64,000 nt of DNA from Antarcticimicrobium sediminis (GCF_004348975.1 NZ_SMFP01000008.1:20080-84079), one strand, 5' to 3'; positions 16,850 to 27,170 are shown, numbered from the stretch's first letter. Made by a program: numbers and translations. The notes: generated by a model not told the origin, from the letters alone.

Positions 16850-19800
16850 GCCCACGGGACGACGCCACCGAACGACAGGTGCAAGCGGCACGACCCGATG
16901 CCTCGACATGGTTGGCGGCCAACGCCGGCTCGGGCAAGACGCGGGTGCTGACCGACCGGGTGGCGCGGCTGTTGCTGGCGGATGTGGAGCCGCAGCACAT
17001 CCTGTGCCTCACCTATACCAAGGCGGCGGCAAGCGAGATGCAGAACCGGCTGTTCAAGCGTCTTGGCGAATGGGCAATGCTGGAAGACAAGGCGTTGCGC
17101 GGCCAGTTGGAGGGGCTGGGCGCCGAGGGGGCGATCACGCCAGAGCGGCTGGCCCATGCCCGCACCCTGTTCGCCCGCGCCATCGAAACCCCGGGCGGGC
17201 TGAAGATCCAGACGATCCACTCGTTCTGCGCCTCGCTGCTGCGCCGCTTCCCGCTGGAGGCGGGGGTGAGCCCGCAGTTTTCCGAGATGGAGGACCGGGC
17301 CGCCGCGCTGCTGCGCGAGGAAATCATCGAGGATTTCGCCGACGGGCCGCAGGCCGCCTTGATCGCCACGCTGGCGCAGCACCTGACCGATACGGATTTC
17401 AGCGCCTTGACCGCCGCCGTGACCGGCAAGCGCGCGGCCTTTGCGCAACCGCTGGAGATGACCGCGCTGCTGGCGCTGTTCGATCTGCCGCCGGGCTTTG
17501 ACGAAGACGCGCTGAGCGCCGAGGTGTTTCTGGGCGGCGAGGGCGAGCTGTTGGCGCAGTTGTGCACCGTGCTCGCCAGTGGCAAGAGCACCGATCAAAA
17601 GGCGGCGGCAAAGCTTGCCCCGATTTCTGATCCGGGCCTCTCCGATTTGCCCCTGTTGGAGGGGGTCTTTCTCACCGGTGCTGGCGCGAAGGAGCCGTTT
17701 TCGGCCAAGTTAGGGTCTTTTCCCACCAAGGATCTGCGCAACGACCACCCCGAACTGATGAACCGGGTGGAACCCTTGATGCTGCGCGTCGAGGCCGCCC
17801 GCGCGCGGCGGCTGGGGCTGGCAGCGGCGCGAAAATCGCAGGCGCTTCACGCCTTTGCCGCCGCGTTCCTGCCCGAGTACGAACGCCGCAAACAGCTGCG
17901 CGGCTGGCTCGATTTCGACGACCTGATCCTGAAGACCCGGCAGCTTTTGAACGACCCCGGCGTCGCCGCCTGGGTGCTGTACCGGCTGGATGGTGGCATT
18001 GATCATATCCTTGTGGACGAGGCGCAGGATACCAGCCCGGAACAATGGGACGTGATCGAGAAACTAGCGCAGGAGTTCACCTCTGGTCAGGGCGCGCGGG
18101 CGGATGTCGAGCGCACGATTTTCGTGGTCGGCGACAAGAAACAGTCGATCTATTCGTTCCAAGGCGCCGATCCGGACGCCTTTGACCGGATGCAGGCCGA
18201 ATTTTCCAAACGTCTTGAGGATACCGGCGCGGGATTGCAGGATCTGACGCTGGAATATTCCTTTCGCTCGGCGCAGGCGATCCTGCAGCTTGTCGATCTG
18301 GTGTTCGAGGGCCGGGCCGAGGCCGGGTTTCCCAAGGGTTCGCTGCACCGGGCGTTCAAATCCGATCTGCCCGGGCGCGTCGATCTCTGGCCGGTGGTGG
18401 AAAAGGTCGAGGATGACGTCGAAGGCGACTGGACCAACCCGGTGGACCGACCCGGCGCGCGCCATCACACCGTGGTGCTGGCCGAACGCATCGCCGCCGG
18501 TATCAAGGCGATGATCGACGGCGGGGAAACCGTGCCGGTGGATGGGGCCGAACCCGGCACATTTCGCCGCCGCCCGGTGCAGGCCGGCGATTTCCTGATC
18601 CTTGTGCAACGCCGCTCTGATCTGTTTGCCGAGATCATCCGCGCCTGCAAATCCGCGCGGCTGCCGATCGCGGGGGCCGACCGGCTCAAGGTCGGGGCAG
18701 AACTGGCGGTCAAGGATCTGGCGGCGCTGCTGCGCTTTCTCGCCACGCCGGAAGATGACCTGTCGCTGGCGACGGTGTTGAAATCCCCGCTGCTGGGTTG
18801 GGGCGAACAAGGGCTGTTCGATCTGGCGCATCGGCGCGAAAAACGCTTTCTCTGGCAGGCGTTGCGCGACCGGGCCTCCGAATTTCCCGAAACGCTGGCG
18901 CTGCTGAACGATCTGCGCAACCAGACCGATTTCCTGCGCCCCTATGATCTGATCGAACGCATCCTGACCCGCCACGATGGCCGCCGCCGCCTATTGGCGC
19001 GGCTGGGCGCCGAGGCCGAGGACGGGATCAATGCGCTGCTCAGTCAGGCGCTGGCCTATGAACGCAGCGCGATCCCCAGCCTGACCGGGTTTCTGGTGTG
19101 GATGGAAACCGACGATCTGGAAATCAAACGCCAGATGGGCAGCGCCGGGAACATGATCCGGGTGATGACGGTGCATGGCGCCAAGGGGCTGGAATCTCCG
19201 ATTGTCATCCTGCCCGATACCGGCAAGCGACGGCCACCCAACATGGCGCAGGTGATGATGGCCGAGGGCGTGCCGCTGTGGCGCGCAGCAGCGACCGACA
19301 TGCCACCGGCGCTGACCCGGGCGCGAGATACCGCGCTGGCCAAGCAAATGAACGAAAGGCAGCGGCTTTTGTACGTTGCGCTGACCCGGGCCGAGAAATG
19401 GCTGATCGTCGCCGCTGCGGGCGATTTGGATAAGAACGGCGACAGTTGGTACCAGATGGTGGAGGCCGCGATGACCCGCGCCGGGGCGGTGCCGCAGAGG
19501 TTCGAGGGCGGCTCCGGTCTGCGCTATGAGGTCGGCGACTGGACCGGGCCGGAACTGATCGCGATCGAGCAGCCGGTGAAACATTGCGTTCCGCTGCCGG
19601 GCTTTCTGCTGCAAGACGCCGCGCCGCCCGCGGATATCATGCCGACGCTGGGGCCCTCGGATCTGGGCGGGGCCAAGGCGCTGCCGGGTGAGGCCGGGCA
19701 GGACGAAGAGATCGCGAAGGCGCGCGGGACGCGGATTCACCTGTTGCTGGAACATCTGCCGGGAATGCCCGAGGCAGAGTGGGAGGCGGCAGCGCAACAT

Positions 19801-20229
19801 CTGCTGTCCGAGCTGCCCGAGGTAGAGCGCGCCGAGCTGCTGGCCGAGGCGCGCGGCGTGTTGCGCGCGCCGGAGCTGTCCGCCGTCTTTGCACCCGATG
19901 CGTTGACCGAGGTGCCGGTAAGCGCGCCGCTGGGTGAGCGGCGGTTGCATGGGGTGATCGACCGGCTGATCATTTCGCCTGAGCGGATTTTGGCGGTGGA
20001 TTTCAAAACCAACGCCACGGTGCCGATGCGGGCCGAAGACTGCCCCGAAGGGCTGTTGCGGCAAATGGGCGCCTATGCCGCTGCGCTGGCGCAGATCTAT
20101 CCCGGCATTCCGGTCGAAACCGCGCTGCTTTGGACCCGCTCGGCACAGCTTATGGCACTGCCGCACGATCTTGTGACAGCGGCGCTTGCGCGGGCGGGTC
20201 ACCTTGACGATACAGGTGGCGCTGCCTAA
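16846..20229 (+). CDS. addA: ATP-dependent helicase/nuclease AddA
   Basis: 1127 residues, UvrD/Rep-type superfamily 1 helicase with a C-terminal nuclease. Walker A ANAGSGKT is at 25-32, the Walker B region [11 protein letters not shown] near 390, [17 protein letters not shown] after it, [11 protein letters not shown] for the helicase motif V region, [10 protein letters not shown] for motif VI, and the nuclease VDFKTNA near 1050. AddA supplies the 3'-5' helicase and one nuclease of the AddAB complex. ATG 16846 is in the addB stop (ATGA). The gene is followed by trxA after 35 nt. Confidence 0.97.
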   Translation: MSPRDDATERQVQAARPDASTWLAANAGSGKTRVLTDRVARLLLADVEPQHILCLTYTKAAASEMQNRLFKRLGEWAMLEDKALRGQLEGLGAEGAITPERLAHARTLFARAIETPGGLKIQTIHSFCASLLRRFPLEAGVSPQFSEMEDRAAALLREEIIEDFADGPQAALIATLAQHLTDTDFSALTAAVTGKRAAFAQPLEMTALLALFDLPPGFDEDALSAEVFLGGEGELLAQLCTVLASGKSTDQKAAAKLAPISDPGLSDLPLLEGVFLTGAGAKEPFSAKLGSFPTKDLRNDHPELMNRVEPLMLRVEAARARRLGLAAARKSQALHAFAAAFLPEYERRKQLRGWLDFDDLILKTRQLLNDPGVAAWVLYRLDGGIDHILVDEAQDTSPEQWDVIEKLAQEFTSGQGARADVERTIFVVGDKKQSIYSFQGADPDAFDRMQAEFSKRLEDTGAGLQDLTLEYSFRSAQAILQLVDLVFEGRAEAGFPKGSLHRAFKSDLPGRVDLWPVVEKVEDDVEGDWTNPVDRPGARHHTVVLAERIAAGIKAMIDGGETVPVDGAEPGTFRRRPVQAGDFLILVQRRSDLFAEIIRACKSARLPIAGADRLKVGAELAVKDLAALLRFLATPEDDLSLATVLKSPLLGWGEQGLFDLAHRREKRFLWQALRDRASEFPETLALLNDLRNQTDFLRPYDLIERILTRHDGRRRLLARLGAEAEDGINALLSQALAYERSAIPSLTGFLVWMETDDLEIKRQMGSAGNMIRVMTVHGAKGLESPIVILPDTGKRRPPNMAQVMMAEGVPLWRAAATDMPPALTRARDTALAKQMNERQRLLYVALTRAEKWLIVAAAGDLDKNGDSWYQMVEAAMTRAGAVPQRFEGGSGLRYEVGDWTGPELIAIEQPVKHCVPLPGFLLQDAAPPADIMPTLGPSDLGGAKALPGEAGQDEEIAKARGTRIHLLLEHLPGMPEAEWEAAAQHLLSELPEVERAELLAEARGVLRAPELSAVFAPDALTEVPVSAPLGERRLHGVIDRLIISPERILAVDFKTNATVPMRAEDCPEGLLRQMGAYAAALAQIYPGIPVETALLWTRSAQLMALPHDLVTAALARAGHLDDTGGAA

Positions 20230-20264
20230 CTTCGCACCAAGCCTTTCGCATCAGGAGAATGACC

Positions 20265-20585
20265 ATGGCCACCGTTGCCGTTACCGATGACACCTTCGAC
20301 AAGGAAGTCAAACAATCCGCCGTCCCCGTCGTGGTGGATTTCTGGGCCGAATGGTGCGGCCCCTGCAAGCAGATCGGCCCGGCGCTTGAAGAGCTGGCTG
20401 CGGAATATGGCGACAAGATCAAGGTGGCCAAGGTGGACGTGGACTCCAACCCCAACACCGCCGCCGCCATGGGCGTGCGTGGCATCCCCGCGCTGTTCAT
20501 CTTCAAGGACGGTCAGGTGATTTCGAACCGCGCTGGCGCGGCCCCGAAAGCGGCGCTGCAAAGCTGGATCGACGAATCGATCTGA
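20265..20585 (+). CDS. trxA: Thioredoxin 1
   Basis: 106 residues, cytosolic protein disulfide reductase. The active site WCGPC has Cys31 and Cys34, with DFWAEW before it and the cis-proline GIPALFIF after. The ATG at 20265 sits 7 nt after CAGGAG; an ATG at 20259 is too close to that site to be the main start. The length and sequence match Rhodobacter thioredoxins. It is the last gene of the long rightward run and is followed by a clear terminator. The addA-trxA order is common in alphaproteobacteria. Confidence 0.97.
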   Translation: MATVAVTDDTFDKEVKQSAVPVVVDFWAEWCGPCKQIGPALEELAAEYGDKIKVAKVDVDSNPNTAAAMGVRGIPALFIFKDGQVISNRAGAAPKAALQSWIDESI

Positions 20586-20610
20586 TCTGATTTTCGCGTT
20601 AAATTTCAAA

Positions 20611-20636
20611 GGGGTGCCTTCGGGCGCCCCTTTTTC
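20611..20636 (+). terminator. Rho-independent terminator after trxA
   Basis: An 8-bp stem GGGGTGCC/GGCGCCCC (one G-T pair) with a stable TTCG tetraloop, then TTTTTCTTT. It closes the rightward 10-20.6 kb gene run and lies just before the end of the convergent gene at 20645. Confidence 0.92.
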
Positions 20637-20644
20637 TTTGTGGC

Positions 20645-21559
20645 TTAAACCGGCCAGCCCGCCCGTTGAAATGCGGCGTGAATTTTCCCTTTCGCCTCGG
20701 GCCGTCCGGCATTGATCGCCATCTTCTGCCAGAACCAGTGCAGGTAGCCGGCATAGTCAGGCCGCATGAGGGGCGCGGCGTGCAACGCCTGTTCCGCCCC
20801 CAACCGCGCGGCATCTGCGGTGATGTGGTGGAAATCCGCAAGGGCGAAAAGCACGGCGGGTTTACCAAAGAAGAACCCGTTGAACGCGGCGCTGGAATTC
20901 TGCGTCGCCACGTAATCACAGCCCCTCAGCCAGCGCTCCATCTCACCCAGCGTGACGGTCAGACGGGGGCTGTCCCGCTCCAATCGCTCCAGCGCGACAA
21001 GCTCACCTTCGGAGTAGCTCTCCTTTGGGTGCAAAGCCGCTATGACCGGACGGGGATCATGGGCCAAGACCGCGCGCAGCATGTCGAGCGGCGAACAGCT
21101 TTGGAACGAGCGATGTTGCAACAGCCGCCCTTGCAGCGGCACATAGACAAAGCCGTCGCGCGTGGCGGTTTGCGGCGCGTCGGAAAACAGCCGCTGTTGC
21201 CAGAAGCGATAAAAGCGATCCGCCTCTTTGCGCGGCACGGCATCGGTGGGAAAGACGGTTTTTGCCACATGCCAGTCCCAGCGTTGGCCGCTGGGTTCGA
21301 TCGCCCAGAACGGATAGTGATAGACCCGGCGCAGGGTCAGGGCGCGGTCATGGCTCGGCTCGGCCATATGAAACAGGGCGTAACCGGGCCGGGTGGCCGA
21401 GGCGGCGCGCTCGGCGTCAGTGTCCGGGCGATAGGCGAGAGCAAAGCCGGCCCCGCGCAATACCTCGCCAACGAGACGCAGAAAATTATGCTGTCCGGCC
21501 TGCGCGCTCTGACGCAGACCGTCTTCAAGATAGAATGTGACGCGGGCTGCTTCGCTCAT
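20645..21559 (-). CDS. Capsular-polysaccharide-synthesis-like protein, function unknown
   Basis: 304 residues with no signal peptide or membrane span. The middle FVYVPLQGRLLQHRSFQSCS, then VIAALHPKES, and ATQNSSAAFNGFFFGKPAVLFA form the pattern of KpsC/KpsS-like capsule proteins and related GT-B-fold enzymes: a loop before a Rossmann domain, a HPK motif, and a NSSxxxxG segment. The specific sugar or acceptor is not readable. It stands alone, convergent with trxA and divergent from hslV. With the GT61 gene at 6038 it is a second stray surface-glycan-type gene among housekeeping genes. Confidence 0.68.
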   Translation of the reverse strand: MSEAARVTFYLEDGLRQSAQAGQHNFLRLVGEVLRGAGFALAYRPDTDAERAASATRPGYALFHMAEPSHDRALTLRRVYHYPFWAIEPSGQRWDWHVAKTVFPTDAVPRKEADRFYRFWQQRLFSDAPQTATRDGFVYVPLQGRLLQHRSFQSCSPLDMLRAVLAHDPRPVIAALHPKESYSEGELVALERLERDSPRLTVTLGEMERWLRGCDYVATQNSSAAFNGFFFGKPAVLFALADFHHITADAARLGAEQALHAAPLMRPDYAGYLHWFWQKMAINAGRPEAKGKIHAAFQRAGWPV

Positions 21560-21609
21560 GCCCGCACGCTAGTGGGGGTTGGCAGGCCGGGCAAGCGCAG
21601 GCAGCCACC

Positions 21610-21639
21610 CTTGTGTGCAAGAGACGCCCCGTCCATATA
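21610..21639 (+). promoter_or_regulatory. Sigma-32 (RpoH)-type promoter of hslVU
   Basis: CTTGTGT (21610-21616), 14 nt, GTCCATATA (21631-21639). This fits the heat-shock sigma factor consensus CTTGAAA-N13/15-CCCCATNTA with 7 of 9 matches in the -10 element. The hslV ATG is 26 nt further and is served by CAGGAGG. hslVU is a classic RpoH target, which supports the reading. Confidence 0.7.
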
Positions 21640-21664
21640 GACAGGCAACGATCAGGAGGCGCAG

Positions 21665-22222
21665 ATGAGCGAAAATTCCTTTCCCGGCTGGCACGGCACC
21701 ACGATCATCGGCGTCCGCAAGGGCGGACAGGTGGTGATCGCGGGCGACGGTCAGGTATCCTTGGGCAACACGGTGATCAAGGGCACCGCGCGCAAGGTGC
21801 GCCGCCTGTCCCCCGGCGGCACCGATGTGGTGGCGGGCTTTGCCGGATCAACGGCCGATGCCTTTACCCTGCTGGAACGGCTGGAAACCAAGCTGGAGGC
21901 GACGCCGGGCCAGTTGCAGCGCGCAGCGGTCGAGCTGGCGAAAGACTGGCGCACCGACAAATACCTGCAAAAGCTGGAGGCGATGCTGATCGTCAGTGAC
22001 GGGCGCGAGATCTATGTGATCACCGGCGCGGGTGATGTGCTGGAGCCGGAACATGACGTCGCCGCAATCGGATCGGGCGGCAACTTTGCGCTCGCCGCCG
22101 CGCGGGGGCTGATGGAAACCGATCTGTCGGCCGAGGAAATCGCGCGCAAGGCGATGGCGATTGCCGCCGACATCTGTGTCTTTACCAATGGAAATGTGAC
22201 GGTGGAGACGATCAAGGGCTAG
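21665..22222 (+). CDS. hslV: ATP-dependent protease peptidase subunit HslV (ClpQ)
   Basis: 185 residues. HslV is the proteasome-like threonine peptidase that forms two stacked hexamers and degrades unfolded proteins passed on by HslU. The active Thr is expected at residue 12 (HGTTIIGV), exposed after removal of an 11-residue propeptide, which is longer than in E. coli but normal in this group. GDGQVSLGN and [15 protein letters not shown] are the family markers. hslU follows after 61 nt, behind the same RpoH-type promoter. Confidence 0.97.
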   Translation: MSENSFPGWHGTTIIGVRKGGQVVIAGDGQVSLGNTVIKGTARKVRRLSPGGTDVVAGFAGSTADAFTLLERLETKLEATPGQLQRAAVELAKDWRTDKYLQKLEAMLIVSDGREIYVITGAGDVLEPEHDVAAIGSGGNFALAAARGLMETDLSAEEIARKAMAIAADICVFTNGNVTVETIKG

Positions 22223-22283
22223 ATCCCCGCGATCTGACCCGCCACTTCCCCCCCCCAAGACTTGTGACGCCGGAAGGACCAAC

Positions 22284-23591
22284 ATGACCGACCTGACCCC
22301 CCGTGAAATCGTGTCCGAGCTGGACCGCTACATCATCGGCCAGAATGACGCCAAACGGGCTGTGGCCGTGGCGCTGCGCAACCGCTGGCGGCGCAAACAG
22401 CTGTCGGATGATCTGAGGGATGAGGTCTATCCCAAGAACATCCTGATGATCGGGCCCACCGGCGTCGGCAAGACCGAAATCAGCCGACGGCTGGCCAAGC
22501 TTGCCCGCGCGCCCTTCATCAAGGTCGAGGCGACCAAGTTCACCGAAGTCGGCTATGTCGGGCGCGATGTGGAGCAGATCATCCGTGATCTGGTGGACAG
22601 CGCCATCCTGCAGACCCGCGAACGGATGCGCGACGAGGTCAAGGCGCGGGCGCAGCAGGCCGCCGAAAAGCGGGTGATTGATGTCCTCGCAGGCGACGGC
22701 GCGCGGGAGGGCACGCGCGATATGTTCCGCGCCAAGCTCAAATCCGGGGAATTGGACAACACCGAGATCGAGTTGGAAGTTGCCGACAACGCCAGTCCGA
22801 CGCCGATGTTCGACATTCCCGGCCAGCCCGGCGGCCAGATGGGCATGCTGAATCTGGGCGATATGTTCGGCAAGGCGTTCGGCGGACGCACCACGCGCAA
22901 GAAGATGACCGTTTCCGACAGCTATGGCGTGTTGATCGGGGAAGAGGCCGACAAGCTGCTGGATGACGAGGCGGTGACGCGCGCCGCGCTGGAAGCGGTG
23001 GAGCAGAACGGGATCGTTTTCCTCGACGAGATCGACAAGGTTTGCGCCCGTTCAGATGCGCGCGGCGGCGATGTTTCACGTGAAGGCGTGCAGCGCGATC
23101 TATTGCCGCTGATCGAGGGCACCACGGTCAGCACCAAGCACGGGGCGGTCAAGACCGACCATATCCTGTTCATCGCCTCGGGCGCGTTCCATATCGCCAA
23201 ACCTTCGGATCTGCTGCCCGAATTGCAGGGCCGATTGCCGATCCGGGTGGAGTTGCGGGCGCTGACAGAAGAAGATTTCGTGCGCATCCTGACCGAAACC
23301 GACAACGCGCTGACCCGGCAATATACCGCACTGATGGGCACCGAAGAGGTCACCGTGTCCTTTACCGATGACGGCATCGCAGCGCTGGCCAAGATCGCGG
23401 CCGAGGTCAACCAGACGATCGAGAACATCGGCGCGCGGCGGCTGTATACGGTGATGGAGCGGGTGTTCGAGGAATTGTCCTTTACCGCCCCGGACCGCAG
23501 CGGAGAGGCGATCACTGTGGATGCGGCCTTCGTGGACCTGAACCTGGGCGAATTGGTGAAGTCCACCGATCTCAGTCGCTACGTGCTCTAG
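22284..23591 (+). CDS. hslU: ATP-dependent protease ATPase subunit HslU (ClpY)
   Basis: 435 residues, hexameric AAA+ unfoldase. Walker A GPTGVGKT (about 57-64), the pore loop GYVGRD, Walker B VFLDEID (about 245-251), the sensor region and the C-terminal DLSRYVL tail that docks into HslV are all present. The I domain lies between pore loop and Walker B. The conserved [12 protein letters not shown] segment is written with the codons GTT TCA CGT GAA, giving an imperfect parS-like sequence at 23072-23087. Confidence 0.97.
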   Translation: MTDLTPREIVSELDRYIIGQNDAKRAVAVALRNRWRRKQLSDDLRDEVYPKNILMIGPTGVGKTEISRRLAKLARAPFIKVEATKFTEVGYVGRDVEQIIRDLVDSAILQTRERMRDEVKARAQQAAEKRVIDVLAGDGAREGTRDMFRAKLKSGELDNTEIELEVADNASPTPMFDIPGQPGGQMGMLNLGDMFGKAFGGRTTRKKMTVSDSYGVLIGEEADKLLDDEAVTRAALEAVEQNGIVFLDEIDKVCARSDARGGDVSREGVQRDLLPLIEGTTVSTKHGAVKTDHILFIASGAFHIAKPSDLLPELQGRLPIRVELRALTEEDFVRILTETDNALTRQYTALMGTEEVTVSFTDDGIAALAKIAAEVNQTIENIGARRLYTVMERVFEELSFTAPDRSGEAITVDAAFVDLNLGELVKSTDLSRYVL

Positions 23592-23661
23592 ACCCGGCGG
23601 CACAAGCCGCTATCCTGCGGCAACAACGGTGGGGAGAACCCCCCGGAGGGGGAGGGGCGCA

Positions 23662-24768
23662 ATGCGGCGTAGACAGATGTTGATGCTGATGACGGCAACA
23701 GGTGTTTCCGCCTGCGCCGACCGGTTCCATGCGCCGCTAATGCCACAAGCCGCGGATGTGGGGGTTGTGCGGCAGATTTTTGTCGCCACCAACCGCGCCC
23801 CCGATCCGGAGGGCTGGTTCACCGCGCAACGATCAGAACAGTTGACCTACATGACTCTGGGGGTGGCGATCCCGCCAAGCCACAAGAAGGGGCGGATTAA
23901 AAACGGCTTCGCCCATCCCGACCCGCAGACCGATTTCACCATCGCCACACGCAGGGATCTGGACGGACGGCAGGGGTTTCGCACCGCGCTGGCCCACACG
24001 ATCCGCAACGCACCGCCCAACCGGCGTGAAATCGCGGTGTATATCCACGGGTATAACAACAGTTTCTTTGACGGCGTGTTCCGCACCACGCAGATCATCC
24101 ACGATTTCGACGTCCCGGCGACGGCCGTGCATTTCTCATGGCCCAGCGCGACGCACCCGCTCGGCTATACCTATGATCGCGACAGCGTGCTGTTTTCCCG
24201 CGATGCGCTGGAACAGCTTCTGAACGATCTGCGCGCCGCGAATCCCAAACGCATCGTTCTGGTGGCGCATTCTCTGGGCACCATGCTGTTGATGGAGACG
24301 CTGCGCCAGATCGAGATTGCCGATCCGGGCTGGAGCAAGCGGTCGCTTGGCGGGGTTGTTTTGATCTCGCCCGATCTGGATATCGAAGTGTTCCGGATGC
24401 AGGCCAAGCGGTTCCGCAATCTGCCGCAACCGTTTGCGATTTTCGTCTCGAAACGGGACAAGGCGCTGGCGCTGTCAGCACGGATCAACGGCGCCGGTGC
24501 CCGGTTGGGCAATCTGAGAGACCCCGAAGCGCTTGGCGATTTCCCGGTCACGATTCTGGATGTCAGCGAATTCAGCAGCAGCAACAGCCATTTCACCCTT
24601 GGCACCTCGCCGGTGCTGATTTCATTGTTGGCAAACAGCGCGCCGATGGATGTAGCGTTTCAGTCTGACAGGTCCGGGCGTTCGGGGTTGTTGCCGGGGA
24701 CGGTGCTGACGGTGCGCAACGCGACGCAATTGATCCTGTCGCCCGATCTGCTGCTTTCCAAGCTGTAG
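23662..24768 (+). CDS. Alpha/beta-hydrolase lipoprotein (DUF900 family)
   Basis: 368 residues. The N-terminus MRRRQMLMLMTATGVSAC is a signal with the lipobox VSAC, so the mature protein is expected to be lipid-anchored at Cys18. Hydrolase markers are YIHGYNNSFFD (oxyanion region) and the nucleophile elbow VAHSLGTML with the catalytic Ser; a late His in SNSHFTLG is a candidate for the triad. DUF900 proteins are esterase or lipase-like with unknown substrates. ATG 23662 has GGAGGGG ahead. It follows hslU after 70 nt in the same direction. Confidence 0.82.
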   Translation: MRRRQMLMLMTATGVSACADRFHAPLMPQAADVGVVRQIFVATNRAPDPEGWFTAQRSEQLTYMTLGVAIPPSHKKGRIKNGFAHPDPQTDFTIATRRDLDGRQGFRTALAHTIRNAPPNRREIAVYIHGYNNSFFDGVFRTTQIIHDFDVPATAVHFSWPSATHPLGYTYDRDSVLFSRDALEQLLNDLRAANPKRIVLVAHSLGTMLLMETLRQIEIADPGWSKRSLGGVVLISPDLDIEVFRMQAKRFRNLPQPFAIFVSKRDKALALSARINGAGARLGNLRDPEALGDFPVTILDVSEFSSSNSHFTLGTSPVLISLLANSAPMDVAFQSDRSGRSGLLPGTVLTVRNATQLILSPDLLLSKL

Positions 24769-24772
24769 CGCG

Positions 24773-25363
24773 CTATCGCGTGCGACGCAGATAGACGTAA
24801 TAGGCGCCCTCGCCGCCGTGGCTGACATGGGCCGCGCTGATTTGCAGCACCGCCTGCGAGAGCGGTGACATCGACAGCCACTGCGGCACCTGATGTTTCA
24901 ACACCCCTCGTGGCGTGGGGATCGGCCCGTGATCCGCGCTGCGCTTACCCTTGCCGGTGATCACCAGAACCAACCGTCGACCGCCCGCCTGCGACGACAG
25001 GATAAACTGCACCAGCGCCGGGTGCGCGCGATCCTGTCGCATCCCGTGCAGATCAAGCCGCGCTTCGGGCTTGAGCTTGCCACGTTTCATCCGGGTGAAG
25101 GCCTTGCGATCCATCTGGACCGATGAGGTTCGGAGTTGCTCGGCCATCGAGGGTTTCAGGTTGTGTCGGGCGGGGGCGGGTTTCGCCGCCTGTCCCAGAT
25201 CGAACTGCTCTATCGTCATCGGCTCGCGCGGGATCACGGCCTTGGTCCGGGGCTTGGGCGCGGGGAGCGGGGGCTGAGGTCGGGTCGGATGCAGGCGTTC
25301 GGCCTGATCCGTGACCTTGCGCCACAGATCCAACTCATCCTTTCTGAGTTTTCTGCGCGCCAT
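24773..25363 (-). CDS. Smr/MutS2-domain protein
   Basis: 196 residues. A basic, proline-rich N-terminus is followed by a Smr domain: LDLHGMRQDRA (the LDxHG motif), VLVITGKGKRS (the TGxG motif) and GVLKHQVPQWLS. Smr domains bind nucleic acid and some are endonucleases. ATG 25361-25363 shares one nucleotide with the mltA stop, so smr is translated after mltA. This mltA-smr pairing is common in alphaproteobacteria. The convergent lipoprotein gene ends 4 nt away. Confidence 0.92.
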   Translation of the reverse strand: MARRKLRKDELDLWRKVTDQAERLHPTRPQPPLPAPKPRTKAVIPREPMTIEQFDLGQAAKPAPARHNLKPSMAEQLRTSSVQMDRKAFTRMKRGKLKPEARLDLHGMRQDRAHPALVQFILSSQAGGRRLVLVITGKGKRSADHGPIPTPRGVLKHQVPQWLSMSPLSQAVLQISAAHVSHGGEGAYYVYLRRTR

Positions 25364-26409
25364 CACGCGCCGTCCGGCAACAGCGCATAGGCGCGCTGGA
25401 TCGGCAATAGCACCAGCATCCGGCCGCGATCGCGCAGCTGTCCAGCGGCCTGCCCGGCGACATCCCCGGTGCCAAAAAAGACATCGGCCCGCTGCGCGCC
25501 CTTGATCGCCGAGCCAGTATCCTGTGCCACCATCAACCGTCGCATTTTGCCCGCACCATCCTTTTCCAACCAGACCGGCGCGCCCAATGGCACGAAATCG
25601 GGATCGACCGCAATGCTGCGCAACGGGGTCAGCGACCGATTCATCGCCCCCAAGGGCCCAAGATGAGTGGCCACATGGCTGACTTCGCGGAAAAAGACGT
25701 AGGACGGATTGTGCAGCAACAGCTCGCGTCCGGCGTCGGGATTGCGGCGCACCCAATTCTTGATCACCTGCGCGCTGACCTGATGCGCGCCATAGGTGCC
25801 ACGCCGGACCAGTTCCACCCCGACCGAGCGATAGCTGTGCCCGTTGGACCCGCCATAGCCAACCCGCAGCGCCCCGCCATCCGGCAAGCGGATGCGGCCA
25901 GAGCCTTGAATTTGAAGGAAGAAAAGTTCGACCGGGTCATCGACCCAGGCAATCTCCAGCCCGCGGTTTGCCATCACGTCGCCGGTCAGGATATCGCGCC
26001 GGGTGAGCCATTGCGCTTGCTGTTTCGCCTCGGGCGGCATGCGGTAAAGCGGATAGCGATAGCGCGCGGTGGGATAGCGCGAGCCATCCAGTTCGGGTTC
26101 ATAATAGCCGGTAAAAAGCGGATCGGCCCCGTCGCGGATCAGAACCGGGCGAAAGAACAGCTCGAAAAACGCGCGGGCACTGTCCGGCGGTTGCTGTTGC
26201 GCCAGTGCACAAAGGTTGTGCCAGTCGGGATCGCCCATGTCGGGGCAGGTTTGCACGAACACCGCCAACGCCGCAGCGTGGTCATCTTTTGACCAGCCGT
26301 CAAGCTGGTCAAAATCAAGAATCTCATGCACCGGCTCCGCCCCGGCCCCGGAGAGGGGGGCCATCAACACGGCCCCCGCCAGAACGGCCGAGCGGAGCGC
26401 GCCAATCAT
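25363..26409 (-). CDS. mltA: Membrane-bound lytic murein transglycosylase A family protein
   Basis: 348 residues with a cleavable signal peptide (MIGALRSAVLAGAVLMAPLSGAGA then EPVH). MltA cuts the MurNAc-GlcNAc bond of peptidoglycan with anhydro-MurNAc formation. The barrel insert is marked by FTGYYEPELDGS and the C-terminal 3D domain by VAQDTGSAIKGAQRADVFFGTG, where the catalytic Asp is expected. No lipobox cysteine is present, so it is probably soluble in the periplasm. It overlaps the Tim44-like gene by 4 nt and smr by 1 nt. Together with amgK-murU it suggests active wall turnover and recycling. Confidence 0.93.
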   Translation of the reverse strand: MIGALRSAVLAGAVLMAPLSGAGAEPVHEILDFDQLDGWSKDDHAAALAVFVQTCPDMGDPDWHNLCALAQQQPPDSARAFFELFFRPVLIRDGADPLFTGYYEPELDGSRYPTARYRYPLYRMPPEAKQQAQWLTRRDILTGDVMANRGLEIAWVDDPVELFFLQIQGSGRIRLPDGGALRVGYGGSNGHSYRSVGVELVRRGTYGAHQVSAQVIKNWVRRNPDAGRELLLHNPSYVFFREVSHVATHLGPLGAMNRSLTPLRSIAVDPDFVPLGAPVWLEKDGAGKMRRLMVAQDTGSAIKGAQRADVFFGTGDVAGQAAGQLRDRGRMLVLLPIQRAYALLPDGA

Positions 26410-27062
26410 CCGTCCGTGGCGACAAGCAGCCAGTTGGGATCGGCGCTGCCCATGACGCGGGCAAAGGTCCAAGTATCCTTTTGCCGTTTGGCCGTTGTCG
26501 GGCTTCCCTCGACGATATCGCCACCGCGATCGCGCACGACCGAGGTCAACTCGCCGACGAACCGCAGGGTGATCTCGGCGCGGTTGCTGTCCTTGTCGAA
26601 CTGCACGTCGGAAATCGCCGTCTCGCGCACGCCAATGAACTCTGCCTCGATCTTGAGGCCCTTGTCTTCGCGCGCAGCGACACCATCGACAAAGCTGTCA
26701 TAGATATCCTCGGCAAGGAACGACTGAATCTGGTCAAGATTGCCCAGTTCATAGCTCATCAGGATCATCTCGTAAGCGCCACGGGCACCTTGCACGAATT
26801 CCGATACGGAAAAGGCGGGTTCGATCCGTTTCATGGAGGCCAGCGCGTCGGCCTGCGGGCTGTCCTCGGGGACATGGTCGGTGATATCACGATCAGGACC
26901 GCCCTCGATCACCTCGAAATCTGGGCGGGCCTTTTTTTCGGCGGGGTCTGGTGCGGCCGGCTTTTCGAAACCATCCCGGGTTCCCAGCACATTTTTCAGG
27001 CGGAGAATCAGGAAAATTGCGATGCCGGCAAGCACCAGAAGCTGGATCAAAGGTGAATTCAT
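26406..27062 (-). CDS. Tim44/TimA-domain membrane protein
   Basis: 218 residues. An N-terminal transmembrane helix (IQLLVLAGIAIFLILRL, 6-22) and an acidic linker precede a Tim44-like domain: FSVSEFVQGARGAYEMI, ELGNLDQIQSFLAEDIYDSF, and the C-terminal DTWTFARVMGSADPNWLL. This is the alphaproteobacterial relative of the C-terminal half of the mitochondrial import protein Tim44. The bacterial role is not settled. It is the first gene of the leftward timA-mltA-smr operon and is divergent from fxsA. Confidence 0.9.
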   Translation of the reverse strand: MNSPLIQLLVLAGIAIFLILRLKNVLGTRDGFEKPAAPDPAEKKARPDFEVIEGGPDRDITDHVPEDSPQADALASMKRIEPAFSVSEFVQGARGAYEMILMSYELGNLDQIQSFLAEDIYDSFVDGVAAREDKGLKIEAEFIGVRETAISDVQFDKDSNRAEITLRFVGELTSVVRDRGGDIVEGSPTTAKRQKDTWTFARVMGSADPNWLLVATDG

Positions 27063-27170
27063 TTGGTCCTCGTGTCAGGCGTTGGACTTTGTAAGGCGAG
27101 CCTTTGACCCTTATGTAGGTGAGGGGCAGCGTATAGTCCACTGTTCCGCTTAAGCGAAAGGAGCCGCTGA

